A stretch of DNA of 23,308 bases from Dehalococcoidia bacterium (GCA_009692685.1 SHYS01000013.1:1-23308); one strand, 5' to 3'; counted from the stretch's first letter, positions 6,280-14,670 are shown. Notes: a model not told the origin generated them from the sequence alone. Program-made: numbers and translations.

Positions 6280-8766
6280 ATGACCACCGAACAGACCAGC
6301 GACCGCGCACGCGCCGAGCGCTACCAACCCAACGAGATCGAAGCCCGCTGGCAGGATCGCTGGGAGCAGGACGACCTCTACCGTGTCCCCGACCACATCG
6401 AAGGTCGCCCCAACCGCTACCACCTCACGATGTTCCCCTACACCTCGGGCGACCTGCACGTGGGCCATTGGTGGGCCATGGCGCCATCGGACACGCTCGC
6501 GCGGTACTACCGGATGCGCGGGTACAACGTGCTGTTCCCGATGGGGTTCGACGCGTTCGGGCTGCCGGCGGAGAACGCCGCGATCAAGGGCGGCACCCAT
6601 CCAAAAGACTGGACGGACGCCAACATCGTGCGCATGCGCGGGCAGATGCGGTCGATGGGCGCGATCTTCGACTGGGAGCGGACGGTCAACACCTCCAGCC
6701 CCGACTACTACCGCTGGACCCAGTGGTGGTTCGTCCAGATGTTCAAGCGTGGCCTCGCCTACAAGAAGGCTGCTCCCGCCAACTGGTGCCCCTCCTGCAA
6801 CACCACGCTCGCCAATGAGCAGGTGAAGGACGGCCTGTGCGACCGCTGCGACAGCGTCGTCGAACAACGCTTCATGGCGCAGTGGTTCTTCCGCACGACC
6901 GACTACGCCGAGGAGCTGCTGGACAACGAAGGCCTCGACTGGCCCGACCATGTGAAGGTCATGCAGCGCAACTGGATCGGCCGCTCAGAGGGTGCCGAGG
7001 CCTCGTTCACCCTCGAACAGCCGGCATCCGACGGCATCGCGGAGATCCGCGTGTTCACGACGCGACCGGACACGCTGCACGGCGTCACTTTCATGGTGCT
7101 CGCACCGGAGCATCCGCTCGTCCTGCTGCTGACCACGCCTGAGCAGGCCGAGGCCGTCAGCGCCTATCAGGAGCGCGCCGCCCACGCGACGGAGATCGAA
7201 CGCCTTGCCACCGACCGCGAGAAGGTCGGTGTGTTCACTGGCGCGTACTGCATCAACCGCCTCACGGGCGACCGCGTCCCGATCTGGATTGCGGACTACG
7301 TCCTCGCGTCCTACGGCACCGGGGCAGTAATGGCCGTCCCCGCACACGACGAACGCGACTTCGCCTTCGCCGGCCGCTATGGCCTCCCCGTGAAGGTCGT
7401 GATCGCCCCGCCCGAGTGGGAAGGCAAACCACTCGCCGAGGCGTGGACGGCCCCCGGCACCCTCGTCGCCTCGAAGCAGTTCGATGGCCTCCCCTCGGTC
7501 GAGGCCAAGCGCGCCATCGCGGCGTACCTCGAAGCGCAGGGCTGGGGCGGCACGAAGGTGCAGTACCGCCTGCGCGACTGGCTGATCAGCCGCCAGCGGT
7601 ACTGGGGTGCGCCCATCCCGATCGTCACCTGCCCGGACTGCGGCGAGGTCGCGGTGCCCGAGGAGCAACTGCCGATCGAGCTGCCGTACAACGTCGAATT
7701 CCGCCCGACGGGCCAGTCGCCCCTCGCGCTGTCGCCCGAGTTCGTCGCGACGACGTGCCCGCAGTGCGGCAAGCCCGCGCAGCGCGAGACCGACACGATG
7801 GACACCTTCATGTGTTCCTCGTGGTACTTCATGCGCTACATCGACCCACACAACGAGACGGCGTCGATGAGCCGCGAGGCAGCCGAGGCATGGCTGCCGG
7901 TCGCCCAGTACACCGGCGGCTCCGAGCACGCGACGATGCACCTGCTCTACGCGCGCTTCTTCTACAAGGTCGCGCGTGACCTCGGCCTCGTCCCCGGCGA
8001 TGAGCCATTCACGCGCTACTTCGCGCAGGGCCAAATCCTCGGCCCGGACGGTCGACGCATGTCGAAGTCACGGGGCAACGTCGTCGCACCGGACGACCAG
8101 GTGAAGAAGTGGGGCGGGGACTGTTTCCGCGCCTACCTGATGTTCCTGGGCCCGTGGGATCAGGGTGGCCCGTACGACATCGACGGCATCGTCGGCGTCT
8201 CGCGCTGGCTGAACCGCGCGTGGACCGTCGCCGTCGACCCGCCCACACGCGCCGTCGATGCTGTCGGCGGGCGCGCGCTGCGCCAGGTCGTGCATGCCAC
8301 CCTCAAGAAGGTGGGCGAGGACTTCGAAGCGAAGCGATTCAACACCGCCATCGCCGCACTCATGGAGTTCACGAACGAACTCCAGCGTCTGCGTGATGCC
8401 AGCACCGCCGATGGCGACGCATGGGACGAAGCCGTGCGTACCCTCGCGCTCATGCTCGCGCCCGCGTGTCCGCACATTGCGGAAGAACTGTGGGCCCGAT
8501 TTGGTGGTGCTGACAGCAGCGAGTCGGTCCACCGTCAGCCGTGGCCCGCCTTCGACCCCGCGATGATCGAACGCGACACCGTCACGCTGGTCGTGCAGCT
8601 GAACGGCAAGGTGCGTGGCCGCATCGATGTACCCGCGGGCGCCGACGAGACTGCGGCCCGCGCCGCCGCGATGGCGGACCCCCGCCTCGCAGAGACGCTC
8701 GCAAGCATCGAGGTACAGCGCGCGGTCTACGTGCCCGGGCGGCTGCTGAACTTCGTGAGCCGGTGA
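6280..8766 (+). CDS. leuS: Leucyl-tRNA synthetase
   Basis: The 828-aa class I synthetase attaches leucine to tRNA-Leu in the cytoplasm. Visible parts are the HIGH-type signature HVGH (60-63), a zinc knuckle with CPSC and CDRC, the inserted editing domain (TTRPDTLHGVTFMVLAPEHP; GTGAVMAVPAHDERDFAF), a second Cys pair region (CPDC, CPQC), the MSKS loop at 594-597 (RRMSKSRGNVV) and the anticodon-binding alpha-helical C-terminus. Length is typical of bacterial LeuRS. ATG 6280 is chosen because GAGGG (6271-6275) lies 4 nt upstream and homologues begin close to this point; an in-frame ATG at 6205 lies inside the hairpin and has no ribosome binding site. The stop overlaps the next gene's GTG by 3 nt. 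Confidence 0.97.
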   Translation: MTTEQTSDRARAERYQPNEIEARWQDRWEQDDLYRVPDHIEGRPNRYHLTMFPYTSGDLHVGHWWAMAPSDTLARYYRMRGYNVLFPMGFDAFGLPAENAAIKGGTHPKDWTDANIVRMRGQMRSMGAIFDWERTVNTSSPDYYRWTQWWFVQMFKRGLAYKKAAPANWCPSCNTTLANEQVKDGLCDRCDSVVEQRFMAQWFFRTTDYAEELLDNEGLDWPDHVKVMQRNWIGRSEGAEASFTLEQPASDGIAEIRVFTTRPDTLHGVTFMVLAPEHPLVLLLTTPEQAEAVSAYQERAAHATEIERLATDREKVGVFTGAYCINRLTGDRVPIWIADYVLASYGTGAVMAVPAHDERDFAFAGRYGLPVKVVIAPPEWEGKPLAEAWTAPGTLVASKQFDGLPSVEAKRAIAAYLEAQGWGGTKVQYRLRDWLISRQRYWGAPIPIVTCPDCGEVAVPEEQLPIELPYNVEFRPTGQSPLALSPEFVATTCPQCGKPAQRETDTMDTFMCSSWYFMRYIDPHNETASMSREAAEAWLPVAQYTGGSEHATMHLLYARFFYKVARDLGLVPGDEPFTRYFAQGQILGPDGRRMSKSRGNVVAPDDQVKKWGGDCFRAYLMFLGPWDQGGPYDIDGIVGVSRWLNRAWTVAVDPPTRAVDAVGGRALRQVVHATLKKVGEDFEAKRFNTAIAALMEFTNELQRLRDASTADGDAWDEAVRTLALMLAPACPHIAEELWARFGGADSSESVHRQPWPAFDPAMIERDTVTLVVQLNGKVRGRIDVPAGADETAARAAAMADPRLAETLASIEVQRAVYVPGRLLNFVSR

Positions 8767-9497
8767 GCAGCGCTGTGAGGCGGCCCCTGGTCGCCCTCGT
8801 TGCGCTGGTCGTACTACTCACGGCAGCGGGATGCCTCGATCTTCCCGAGCGGAACCAGCGAGCGGCCGCCCCGGGTGCCGAGGCGGTCACGGTACGCGCC
8901 TCGGACGACCGTCCGTTGGACGCCCGCCTCTGGGTGCGTGATCGACGCCGGCTGGTCATCTACCTGCATGAGTACCACCGCACCCAGCGCGATTGGTGGC
9001 CCGAGGCGGCCGCCGGCGTCGCGGGCGACCCGTCCGCGCTGACGCTCGACCTGCGCGGGCACGGCGACTCCGGCGGTGACCACCAGGACTTCAAGTTCAT
9101 GGCGGACGATGTCCAGGTCGTCGTCGCGTTCGCGCGAGCGCGCGGCTACGAGCGCATCGCCATCGTCGGCGCGGGCATGGGCGGCACCGTCGCCGCCCTC
9201 GTCGCCCGCGAGGAGTCAGACGTCAGCGTGGTGGGACTATCACTCCCGGCTGACTTCGCTGACCTCGAAGCGCTCGAAGCGTGCGCGGTGATCGGTCAGC
9301 GCCTCACCATCGTGGCGGCACGCGAAGACCTGAGCGCACGCGAGTCGCTGGAACAGATCACCCGGTGGGCGCACCTCGACCCGTCACGCGCGCTGCTGCT
9401 CCCCGGCCGAGCGCACGGCATCGCACTCCTGCGGGGCGACTCCGAGGTAGCGACACGACGGCTGACGAAGAACGCCCTCGACCGCGCGTGGCGCTGA
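8763..9497 (+). CDS. Lipoprotein alpha/beta-hydrolase fold protein, nucleophile lost
   Basis: The 244-aa protein starts with a hydrophobic signal segment and lipobox-like TAAGC (Cys24), so it is probably a membrane-anchored lipoprotein outside the cytoplasm. The body follows the alpha/beta-hydrolase pattern: IYLHEYHRTQRDWW, ALTLDLRGHGDSGGDHQDF, a FARARGYERIAIVG strand-helix, and RAHGIALL with the late His. The nucleophile elbow reads G136-A-G138-M-G140, so the expected Ser of GxSxG is Gly (codon GGC at 9174-9176, one base from AGC). It should not be a standard esterase. GTG 8763 overlaps the leuS TGA, suggesting translational coupling; GTG 8775 is an alternative start. Confidence 0.8.
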   Translation: MSSAVRRPLVALVALVVLLTAAGCLDLPERNQRAAAPGAEAVTVRASDDRPLDARLWVRDRRRLVIYLHEYHRTQRDWWPEAAAGVAGDPSALTLDLRGHGDSGGDHQDFKFMADDVQVVVAFARARGYERIAIVGAGMGGTVAALVAREESDVSVVGLSLPADFADLEALEACAVIGQRLTIVAAREDLSARESLEQITRWAHLDPSRALLLPGRAHGIALLRGDSEVATRRLTKNALDRAWR

Positions 9498-9519
9498 GGC
9501 CCGTGCTGACGCCCCGCTG

Positions 9520-10479
9520 TTAGCGGTCGCGGTCGTCGTCGTCGTCGCGACGCGCCCGACGGAACATCGGATCGTCGTCCAGCGGTTCGTTCGCGAAGTC
9601 ATCGATCACACCCGGTTCGGACGAGGTCTCCCGCGACGAGACAGGCCGCGTCCGTCGAGGTTGGAGCAAGTTCTCCAGGCCTGCCTCGGTCTCCTCACGG
9701 GGGAACGGGATCGGCGCGCGGTCGAACCGTGCCATCGTCGGTGGGGGCACCGACTCCAGCCGCTCGCGGTCGAATCGTTCGCGCTCCAGCCGATCGAGAC
9801 GATCCTCGTGCTCGTCACGCTCCTCATCGCGCTCCGGGGCACGATCCGGCGTCCGGTCGACCGGACGCTTCACCGGGCGTTCCGGCTCACGCTCGACCGG
9901 CGGTGGCTGCACCTTGAGGGGCGGCGCCTCACGAATCTCGGCCCGTGGCACGGAGCGGGCGATCGACTGTGATGTCGGCTCCAACTGGTCGATGCCAGCC
10001 CGGACCGACTTCGTGAACGTCCCCAGTTGCCGCTCCAGCCGCTCCAGCAGGTCGCGCGCATACTCGTCCGCGGCGCGCATTTGCTCGCGCGCGATCGACC
10101 GTGACTCGTCGATGCGCTGGGAGATGTCGCTGTTCGCCTCGTCAATGCGATCCTGGAGGCGGCGTTCGGCCTCGCGCGCGATCTCCTCAGCGCGGGCGCG
10201 GGCGGCCAGCGAAATCTCGTGCGACTCCACCATCCGCGAGGCGCGCTCTTGCGCCTGCGCCTCGATCAGCCGGCGGTCCTCCTCGGCTTCACGCAGCACA
10301 TGGTCGCGACGGGCGACGATTTCCTGCGCTTCCCGCACCTCATGCGGGATGGCGATGCGCATCTGATCGATGATGTCCAGCATCCGCCGGCGGTCAATGA
10401 TCGCGCGGTTGCCGATCGGCATCTTCTGGGCGGTCGCCAGCAACTCTTCGATGCGGTCCACCAGATGCAACAGGTCCAT
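9520..10479 (-). CDS. SepIVA/DivIVA-like coiled-coil septation protein
   Basis: The 319-aa protein starts with VDRIEELLATAQKMP, then IDRRRMLDIIDQMRIAIP and EVREAQEIVARRD. These resemble the N-terminus of mycobacterial SepIVA, an essential DivIVA-domain protein acting at the septum and cell periphery. Residues about 50-170 are a highly charged coiled coil, followed by LLERLERQLGTFTKSVRAGIDQLE, also SepIVA-like. About 180-319 is a disordered Pro/Arg/Glu-rich tail ending in an Asp run. GAGGAGG lies about 6 nt before ATG 10479. It follows coaD on the same transcript, as in actinobacteria where this gene lies near coaD (recalled, not checked). Its stop faces the convergent hydrolase gene 22 nt away. 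Confidence 0.72.
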   Translation of the reverse strand: MDLLHLVDRIEELLATAQKMPIGNRAIIDRRRMLDIIDQMRIAIPHEVREAQEIVARRDHVLREAEEDRRLIEAQAQERASRMVESHEISLAARARAEEIAREAERRLQDRIDEANSDISQRIDESRSIAREQMRAADEYARDLLERLERQLGTFTKSVRAGIDQLEPTSQSIARSVPRAEIREAPPLKVQPPPVEREPERPVKRPVDRTPDRAPERDEERDEHEDRLDRLERERFDRERLESVPPPTMARFDRAPIPFPREETEAGLENLLQPRRTRPVSSRETSSEPGVIDDFANEPLDDDPMFRRARRDDDDDRDR

Positions 10480-10490
10480 GGCAGCCTCCT

Positions 10491-10504
10491 CGCCCGCGCG
10501 GGCG
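10491..10504 (-). repeat. 14-nt GC palindrome between coaD and sepIVA-like gene
   Basis: CGCCCGCGCGGGCG is fully self-complementary and lies just upstream of the GAGGAGG ribosome binding site of the SepIVA-like gene. As RNA it would make a 5-bp stem with a 4-nt loop. It could tune translation between the two genes, or be a chance palindrome in GC-rich DNA. Confidence 0.3.
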
Positions 10505-10509
10505 TGCGA

Positions 10510-10986
10510 TCAGGACTGGAACTTTTTGCGCAACGCGTCATTCACCCCGGGCGGCACGAACTTGCTGACGTCCCGCCCGAACGAGGCGAGTTCGCGGATA
10601 CGTGTCCCGGAGACGAACAAGTGCTCCAGCGCCGTCATCAGATAGACCGACTCGACGTCCGGCGCCATGTCGCGGTTCATCAGCGCCATGTCGAACTCGT
10701 AGGCGAAGTCACCCGCACGCAGTCCGCGCACGATCACGCTGGCGCCCTGCTTGCGCGCCTCGTCCACCGTCAACCCGGTGATCGCGGCGAAGCGCACATT
10801 CGTGAGGCCGGCGTTTCGTGCAGCCGTCTCGAACATCGAGGTGCGCTCTTCGATCGTGAAGATCGCGGACCGACTGGCCGCCACACCCACGACGACCTCA
10901 GCAAAGATCGAGGCCGCACGGGCCACCACGTCCAGATGGCCGTTGGTCACGGGGTCAAAACGTCCCGCGTACAGCGCGACGGTCAT
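10510..10986 (-). CDS. coaD: Phosphopantetheine adenylyltransferase
   Basis: The 158-aa enzyme transfers AMP from ATP to 4'-phosphopantetheine in coenzyme A synthesis. Visible marks are the nucleotidyltransferase start AGRFDPVTNGHLD (HxGH-type TNGH), IVRGLRAGDFAYEF-like region with the two conserved Arg, and FVSGTRIRELASFGRDVSKFVP. Compared with E. coli CoaD, T10 is Arg (GRFDP) and the segment around K42 is two residues shorter, reading AASRSAIF with no Lys. The rest is canonical and the length normal. GAGGAGG precedes ATG 10986, and the start overlaps the rsmD stop by 4 nt (ATGA), so translation is probably coupled. Confidence 0.95.
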   Translation of the reverse strand: MTVALYAGRFDPVTNGHLDVVARAASIFAEVVVGVAASRSAIFTIEERTSMFETAARNAGLTNVRFAAITGLTVDEARKQGASVIVRGLRAGDFAYEFDMALMNRDMAPDVESVYLMTALEHLFVSGTRIRELASFGRDVSKFVPPGVNDALRKKFQS

Positions 10987-11543
10987 GCAGCCTCCTCCGC
11001 TCGAGCACGATAGATCGCCACCGCACCGGCGCCCTGCCGGCGGTCACGCCAGCACTCGCGCCCTGCCAGAGTCTCCGGCGGTGTGAGCCGGGCGTCATGT
11101 TCCACGACGATCATCGCGTCTGGCGTCAGCGCGCCCGCGACAGTCTGCTCGATCGCGGCCCACGAGGCGCCGTCATCATAGGGTGGATCAGCGAGTACGA
11201 GCGTGTACGGCTCGCCACCCATCGCCAGCCAACGCCCCACCCGCGCCACCACGACCTCCGCCTGCTCGTCGAACTTCGCTCGGTGAAGGTTTTCCCGCAC
11301 CACCGCTGCGGCGCGCGCGTCGGACTCGACGAAGGTCGCATGCCCCTCCCATCGGGAGATGGCCTCGATCCCCAGCGCGCCGCTGCCCGCGTAGAGGTCG
11401 AGCACGCGCGCACCGTCGGCACCCGCGCTCGTGAGCATGGCGAATAGCGCCTCACGCAGCCGCCCGGAGGTCGGGCGCGTCCCCGCGCGGGCAGGCAGCC
11501 GCAGCAGCACACCGCGAGCGCTTCCGCCGATCACCCGTAGCAC
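10983..11543 (-). CDS. rsmD: 16S rRNA (guanine966-N2)-methyltransferase RsmD
   Basis: The 186-aa protein methylates a guanine of 16S rRNA in the small ribosomal subunit using S-adenosylmethionine. It starts VLRVIGGSARGVLLRLP, continues TRPTSGRLREALFAML, has the SAM-binding LDLYAGSGALGIEAISR, and the N6/N2-methyltransferase motif DPPY at 119-122. GTG 11543 is chosen because homologues begin R-V-I-G-G, and because it lies 2 nt after the stop of the upstream gene; the open frame extends further but overlaps that gene. It overlaps coaD by 4 nt. Confidence 0.94.
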   Translation of the reverse strand: MLRVIGGSARGVLLRLPARAGTRPTSGRLREALFAMLTSAGADGARVLDLYAGSGALGIEAISRWEGHATFVESDARAAAVVRENLHRAKFDEQAEVVVARVGRWLAMGGEPYTLVLADPPYDDGASWAAIEQTVAGALTPDAMIVVEHDARLTPPETLAGRECWRDRRQGAGAVAIYRARAEEAA

Positions 11544-11545
11544 TG

Positions 11546-13405
11546 CTAGTTCCCCGCCGGGCCGGGCGGCCGTCCACCCGTGGGTGTCGCCGTCGACTGC
11601 CCGGAAGTCGGACGCGGACCGGTCGGTGTCGCCGTCGCATCCCCACCAGCATCCGCCTGCCCGCTGGACGTCACGCGGATCGACAGTTCTTGCCCCACAA
11701 ACGCGACACCGTCCGACACGACGAGCCTGACCGTGTACGCGCCTCCCGCCTTCGGGGCGCGCCACACCGCGGAGAGCGCCGGGTGATCTTGGACCCAGCA
11801 TGCCGAGGCGCCCTCGATCGTCCCGCCACCGCGCGCTTCCCAGCACGGGACGAGGTACGGCCCAAACGGGCGCTCCAACTTCGGAGGTGACCCCTGCGCG
11901 AACGCTGTCGCGGCATCCGCCACGTCCGCCAGCATCTCGTCCGTCTCGGCCTGATCGACAACCACCCCACCGAGGCCAGCGCGGCTGGCGAGGTCAAGCC
12001 GGAACGCCGCGGAGAAGCGGTTCTCGATCCAGACGGCGTGCGGCTTGCCGCCCTCGGTGAACTGGTATCCCACCGCCTTCGCGCCCTCGTCCCAGCGCAG
12101 GCCCCCGCCACTCCCCACAAGGAACGGCACACTCAGATTGACCGTCGTGGAAGTGCCGCCGGTGCCGCTGTCCGCACCGCGCTGGATGGCGCTCGCGAGG
12201 GTGAGCGCTTCCTTGCGCGACAACATCGAGCGCTGCCCCGGCACGGTCTCCTGCGACCGCCGGTCGAGGACGAGCGCCACCCGAGCCATGTCGACACCCA
12301 CGTCGCGCGCGCCATCGAGTGTCGCGTCCACGTCGGCGTAGTAGGTCGCGGCGTCCACTCGCGGCATCAGCCACAGGCCATCCGCAACGCCGAGCAGTGC
12401 CTTCCAGTCGTACGCACCGCCATCACGACCAGACGCGGGCACCGCGATCAGGAAGCCGAGGCGTTCCGCGCGCAACCGCGCGCCTAACTCCGCGCCGAAC
12501 CGCGAGACACCCGCGCGTTCCTCCCTCTGCAACAGCCCCAGGTCGACCAGTACTCCCGCCGCGCCGGATGCCTTCGCCGCGGCCACCATCGAGGTCGCGA
12601 GGTCGCCGCCTAACTGCGACCCAGCATCGCTCATATCGGTTCCGGACTCGACCAGCAAGTACACCGGCTTGCCACCGGCGGCTTTGACCGCAGGTGCCAG
12701 TCCCCCCTCGCGCAGCGCCACCGTCTTTGCGTCCTTGCCCAGCACGGCCGCGCGCACGGCGATCACCGAGGCCCCGGCGATCGTGCGCGCTTCAGGCGCC
12801 TGCCCCGCGCTCACGATCAGGCCAAGCGAGCGCGCGGTCGCCGTCGAACGCAACACCGCGACCGACTTCGGTGGGTACGGCAACTCGCCAGACGCGTGCT
12901 TCCCGTCCGCCGTGAGCGTCGCGACCGCGAGTCGTTTCCACCGCTCGTCTTCGTATGCGTAGAACGCGAGGTTGTTGCCGTCGTCGAGGTGTCCGCTCAA
13001 CGCGATCTCGATCACCTGTGTGCCCCTCAGGTCGTTGGGCACGGCCAAGTCGTACAGCCGGCTCACGGCGCTCAGGCCACCCGGAAGCGCAGGCAGATCG
13101 CCACGCGACCGCGCACTGACGCCCTGGCCCGCGGACTCGTCACTCCCGCCGCGCCCGATCACGCGGATCGGTGACGCCGGGAGCACGAGGGCAACGACGA
13201 CCGCCGCCACGAGCACCAGCACGCCCAACATCCGGAAGAGCCCCGCGTCCTCGTGCCCGCCGTCGTCATCGAAGTTGCGTGGCCGGCGAGGCGGCCTGCC
13301 ACCCGTCCGGGCAAGGGTGTCGAGATCGGGGAAGCCGTCGTCCTCCGGGCCTGCGTCGAAACGAGGCCGTCCGGGCGGGACGGGACGGCGTGAGCGTGCC
13401 GGCAT
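11546..13405 (-). CDS. Membrane-anchored GH18-like protein, catalytic Glu absent
   Basis: The 619-aa protein has a Pro/Arg-rich cytoplasmic N-terminus (1-56), one membrane helix at about 58-77, an extracellular domain of unknown type (about 110-225), and a barrel resembling GH18 or spore-germination YaaH-like hydrolases (about 245-520). An Ig-like module (about 525-585, SAVWRAPKAGGAYTVRLVVSDG) and a Thr/Pro-rich tail follow. Where GH18 enzymes have DxxDxDxE, this reads GVLVDLGLL (284-292), with Gly290 in place of the catalytic Glu. Other barrel features persist (ELGARLRAERLGFLIAVPA; KAVGYQFTEGGKPHAVWIEN). It may bind glycans rather than cut them. It starts 9 nt after the HtrA-like gene stop. 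Confidence 0.68.
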   Translation of the reverse strand: MPARSRRPVPPGRPRFDAGPEDDGFPDLDTLARTGGRPPRRPRNFDDDGGHEDAGLFRMLGVLVLVAAVVVALVLPASPIRVIGRGGSDESAGQGVSARSRGDLPALPGGLSAVSRLYDLAVPNDLRGTQVIEIALSGHLDDGNNLAFYAYEDERWKRLAVATLTADGKHASGELPYPPKSVAVLRSTATARSLGLIVSAGQAPEARTIAGASVIAVRAAVLGKDAKTVALREGGLAPAVKAAGGKPVYLLVESGTDMSDAGSQLGGDLATSMVAAAKASGAAGVLVDLGLLQREERAGVSRFGAELGARLRAERLGFLIAVPASGRDGGAYDWKALLGVADGLWLMPRVDAATYYADVDATLDGARDVGVDMARVALVLDRRSQETVPGQRSMLSRKEALTLASAIQRGADSGTGGTSTTVNLSVPFLVGSGGGLRWDEGAKAVGYQFTEGGKPHAVWIENRFSAAFRLDLASRAGLGGVVVDQAETDEMLADVADAATAFAQGSPPKLERPFGPYLVPCWEARGGGTIEGASACWVQDHPALSAVWRAPKAGGAYTVRLVVSDGVAFVGQELSIRVTSSGQADAGGDATATPTGPRPTSGQSTATPTGGRPPGPAGN

Positions 13406-13414
13406 CGTCCGCCC

Positions 13415-14530
13415 CTACGACCGACGGACCGGCCGGGGCGTCACCGCGATCGGCCGCGCCTGGCCGTCGCGCACCACCGTCAGGCGCACTTCATTCGTCC
13501 CGACCGCTGCCAGCAGGTTGACGAACGGCTCAGTCTGCGACATCCGGGCGTTGCCGATGCCGATGATGACATCGCCCGGCCGGATCCCGGCGGCCTCGGC
13601 TGGGCTCGCGGGTTCGACACGCGTCACGACCACGCCCTCGCTCGGCCGTATCCGCAATTGCGCGGCCTCGGTCGCCGTCAGCAGGCGATGGTGCGTGTTG
13701 AACCGCTCGATGCCGATGCGCGGGCGCGGGTTTGAGCCGGTGCTGCGGATCGCCTCGATCACCGGCTTCAGGTCGTCGATCGCGTGACACAGGGCGACAC
13801 CCTCCACGATGTCGCCGCTCGGTTGAGCGCGGACGATCGTCGTCAGCACGCCGACCACCTCGCCATTCGCATTGACCAAGGCGCCGCCGGAGTCGCCGTG
13901 GTTCACGGCTGCGTCGGTTTGGATCATCCCCTTGAGGATCAGCCCGGGCCGCACGAGTTCCACGTTCGTCGCCGAGACAACGCCGGCCTTCACCTGGTTC
14001 TGGACCGAGTTCACACCGCTCGCGATCGCGATCAGCGGCTCACCGGGGCGCAGTGCCGCCGAGGACCCCAGCACCGCCGCCTTCAACCCCCCCGCCGGGA
14101 TCGAGAGCAACGCCATGTCCTGATACGGCGAGTCGTCCGCGATGAACGTCGCCTCGCGCGACTCGCCACTCGGCAGCAGGACACGCACGCGCGAAGCACC
14201 GCTGATCACATGGAAGTTGGTGAAGATCAGGCCGTCCTCGCCCAGGACGATGCCGGTGCCCGCGTTCGTCTGCTCCGTGCGGCCACCCGAGGAGTCCACC
14301 GAGGGCGGTAACTCCGCGATCACCGTCACCACCGAGGCGAGTGCGCGCTCGGCGGCCCTCGTCATCCCCGCCCCGCCCTGCGGCGCGAAGGGCGTCGGCG
14401 CGGGCGTGGCAGTAGAGACACCCGACACAGCACCAGGCGAACTGCCGCCCCCCGTCGCCCGCCCCGCGAGTCCACCCGCCACCGCCCCGAAAGCAACCGC
14501 AAGCACGCTCACCATGACGAGTACGGGCAT
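13415..14530 (-). CDS. HtrA/DegP-like serine protease with PDZ domain
   Basis: The 371-aa protein has an N-terminal membrane anchor (about 1-24), a Ser/Thr/Pro linker, a trypsin-like domain and one C-terminal PDZ domain (about 285-355, GVVVTRVEPASPAEAAGIRPGDVIIGI). The catalytic triad is intact: H107 (FTNFHVIS), D138 (SPYQDMALLSI) and S214 (NHGDSGGALVN). Such proteases degrade or sense misfolded proteins outside the cytoplasmic membrane. ATG 14530 is preferred since GAGG lies 7 nt upstream. GTG 14536 is possible, and the frame stays open further up with a proline-rich stretch but no start codon. It is the first gene of the run ending with the SepIVA-like gene. Confidence 0.9.
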   Translation of the reverse strand: MPVLVMVSVLAVAFGAVAGGLAGRATGGGSSPGAVSGVSTATPAPTPFAPQGGAGMTRAAERALASVVTVIAELPPSVDSSGGRTEQTNAGTGIVLGEDGLIFTNFHVISGASRVRVLLPSGESREATFIADDSPYQDMALLSIPAGGLKAAVLGSSAALRPGEPLIAIASGVNSVQNQVKAGVVSATNVELVRPGLILKGMIQTDAAVNHGDSGGALVNANGEVVGVLTTIVRAQPSGDIVEGVALCHAIDDLKPVIEAIRSTGSNPRPRIGIERFNTHHRLLTATEAAQLRIRPSEGVVVTRVEPASPAEAAGIRPGDVIIGIGNARMSQTEPFVNLLAAVGTNEVRLTVVRDGQARPIAVTPRPVRRS

Positions 14531-14670
14531 CCCCACGCCTCGCGTGGGACGCGGCGGCGGAGGCGATTCGAGGTCGGGAAGGATGGAGATGGGGCACGCT
14601 CCCGCGCGGGCCGTATGCCCGGCACCCCGCCGACACTGAGTCTACCACTGAGATTCGACGGAACCGCTTC

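Noticed and set aside
11580..11740. Repeat of GTCGGTGTCGCCGTC-like units at the end of the GH18-like gene
   Set aside because: It encodes the Thr/Pro/Ala tail (TATPTG repeated), a normal low-complexity C-terminus rather than a mobile or CRISPR-like repeat.
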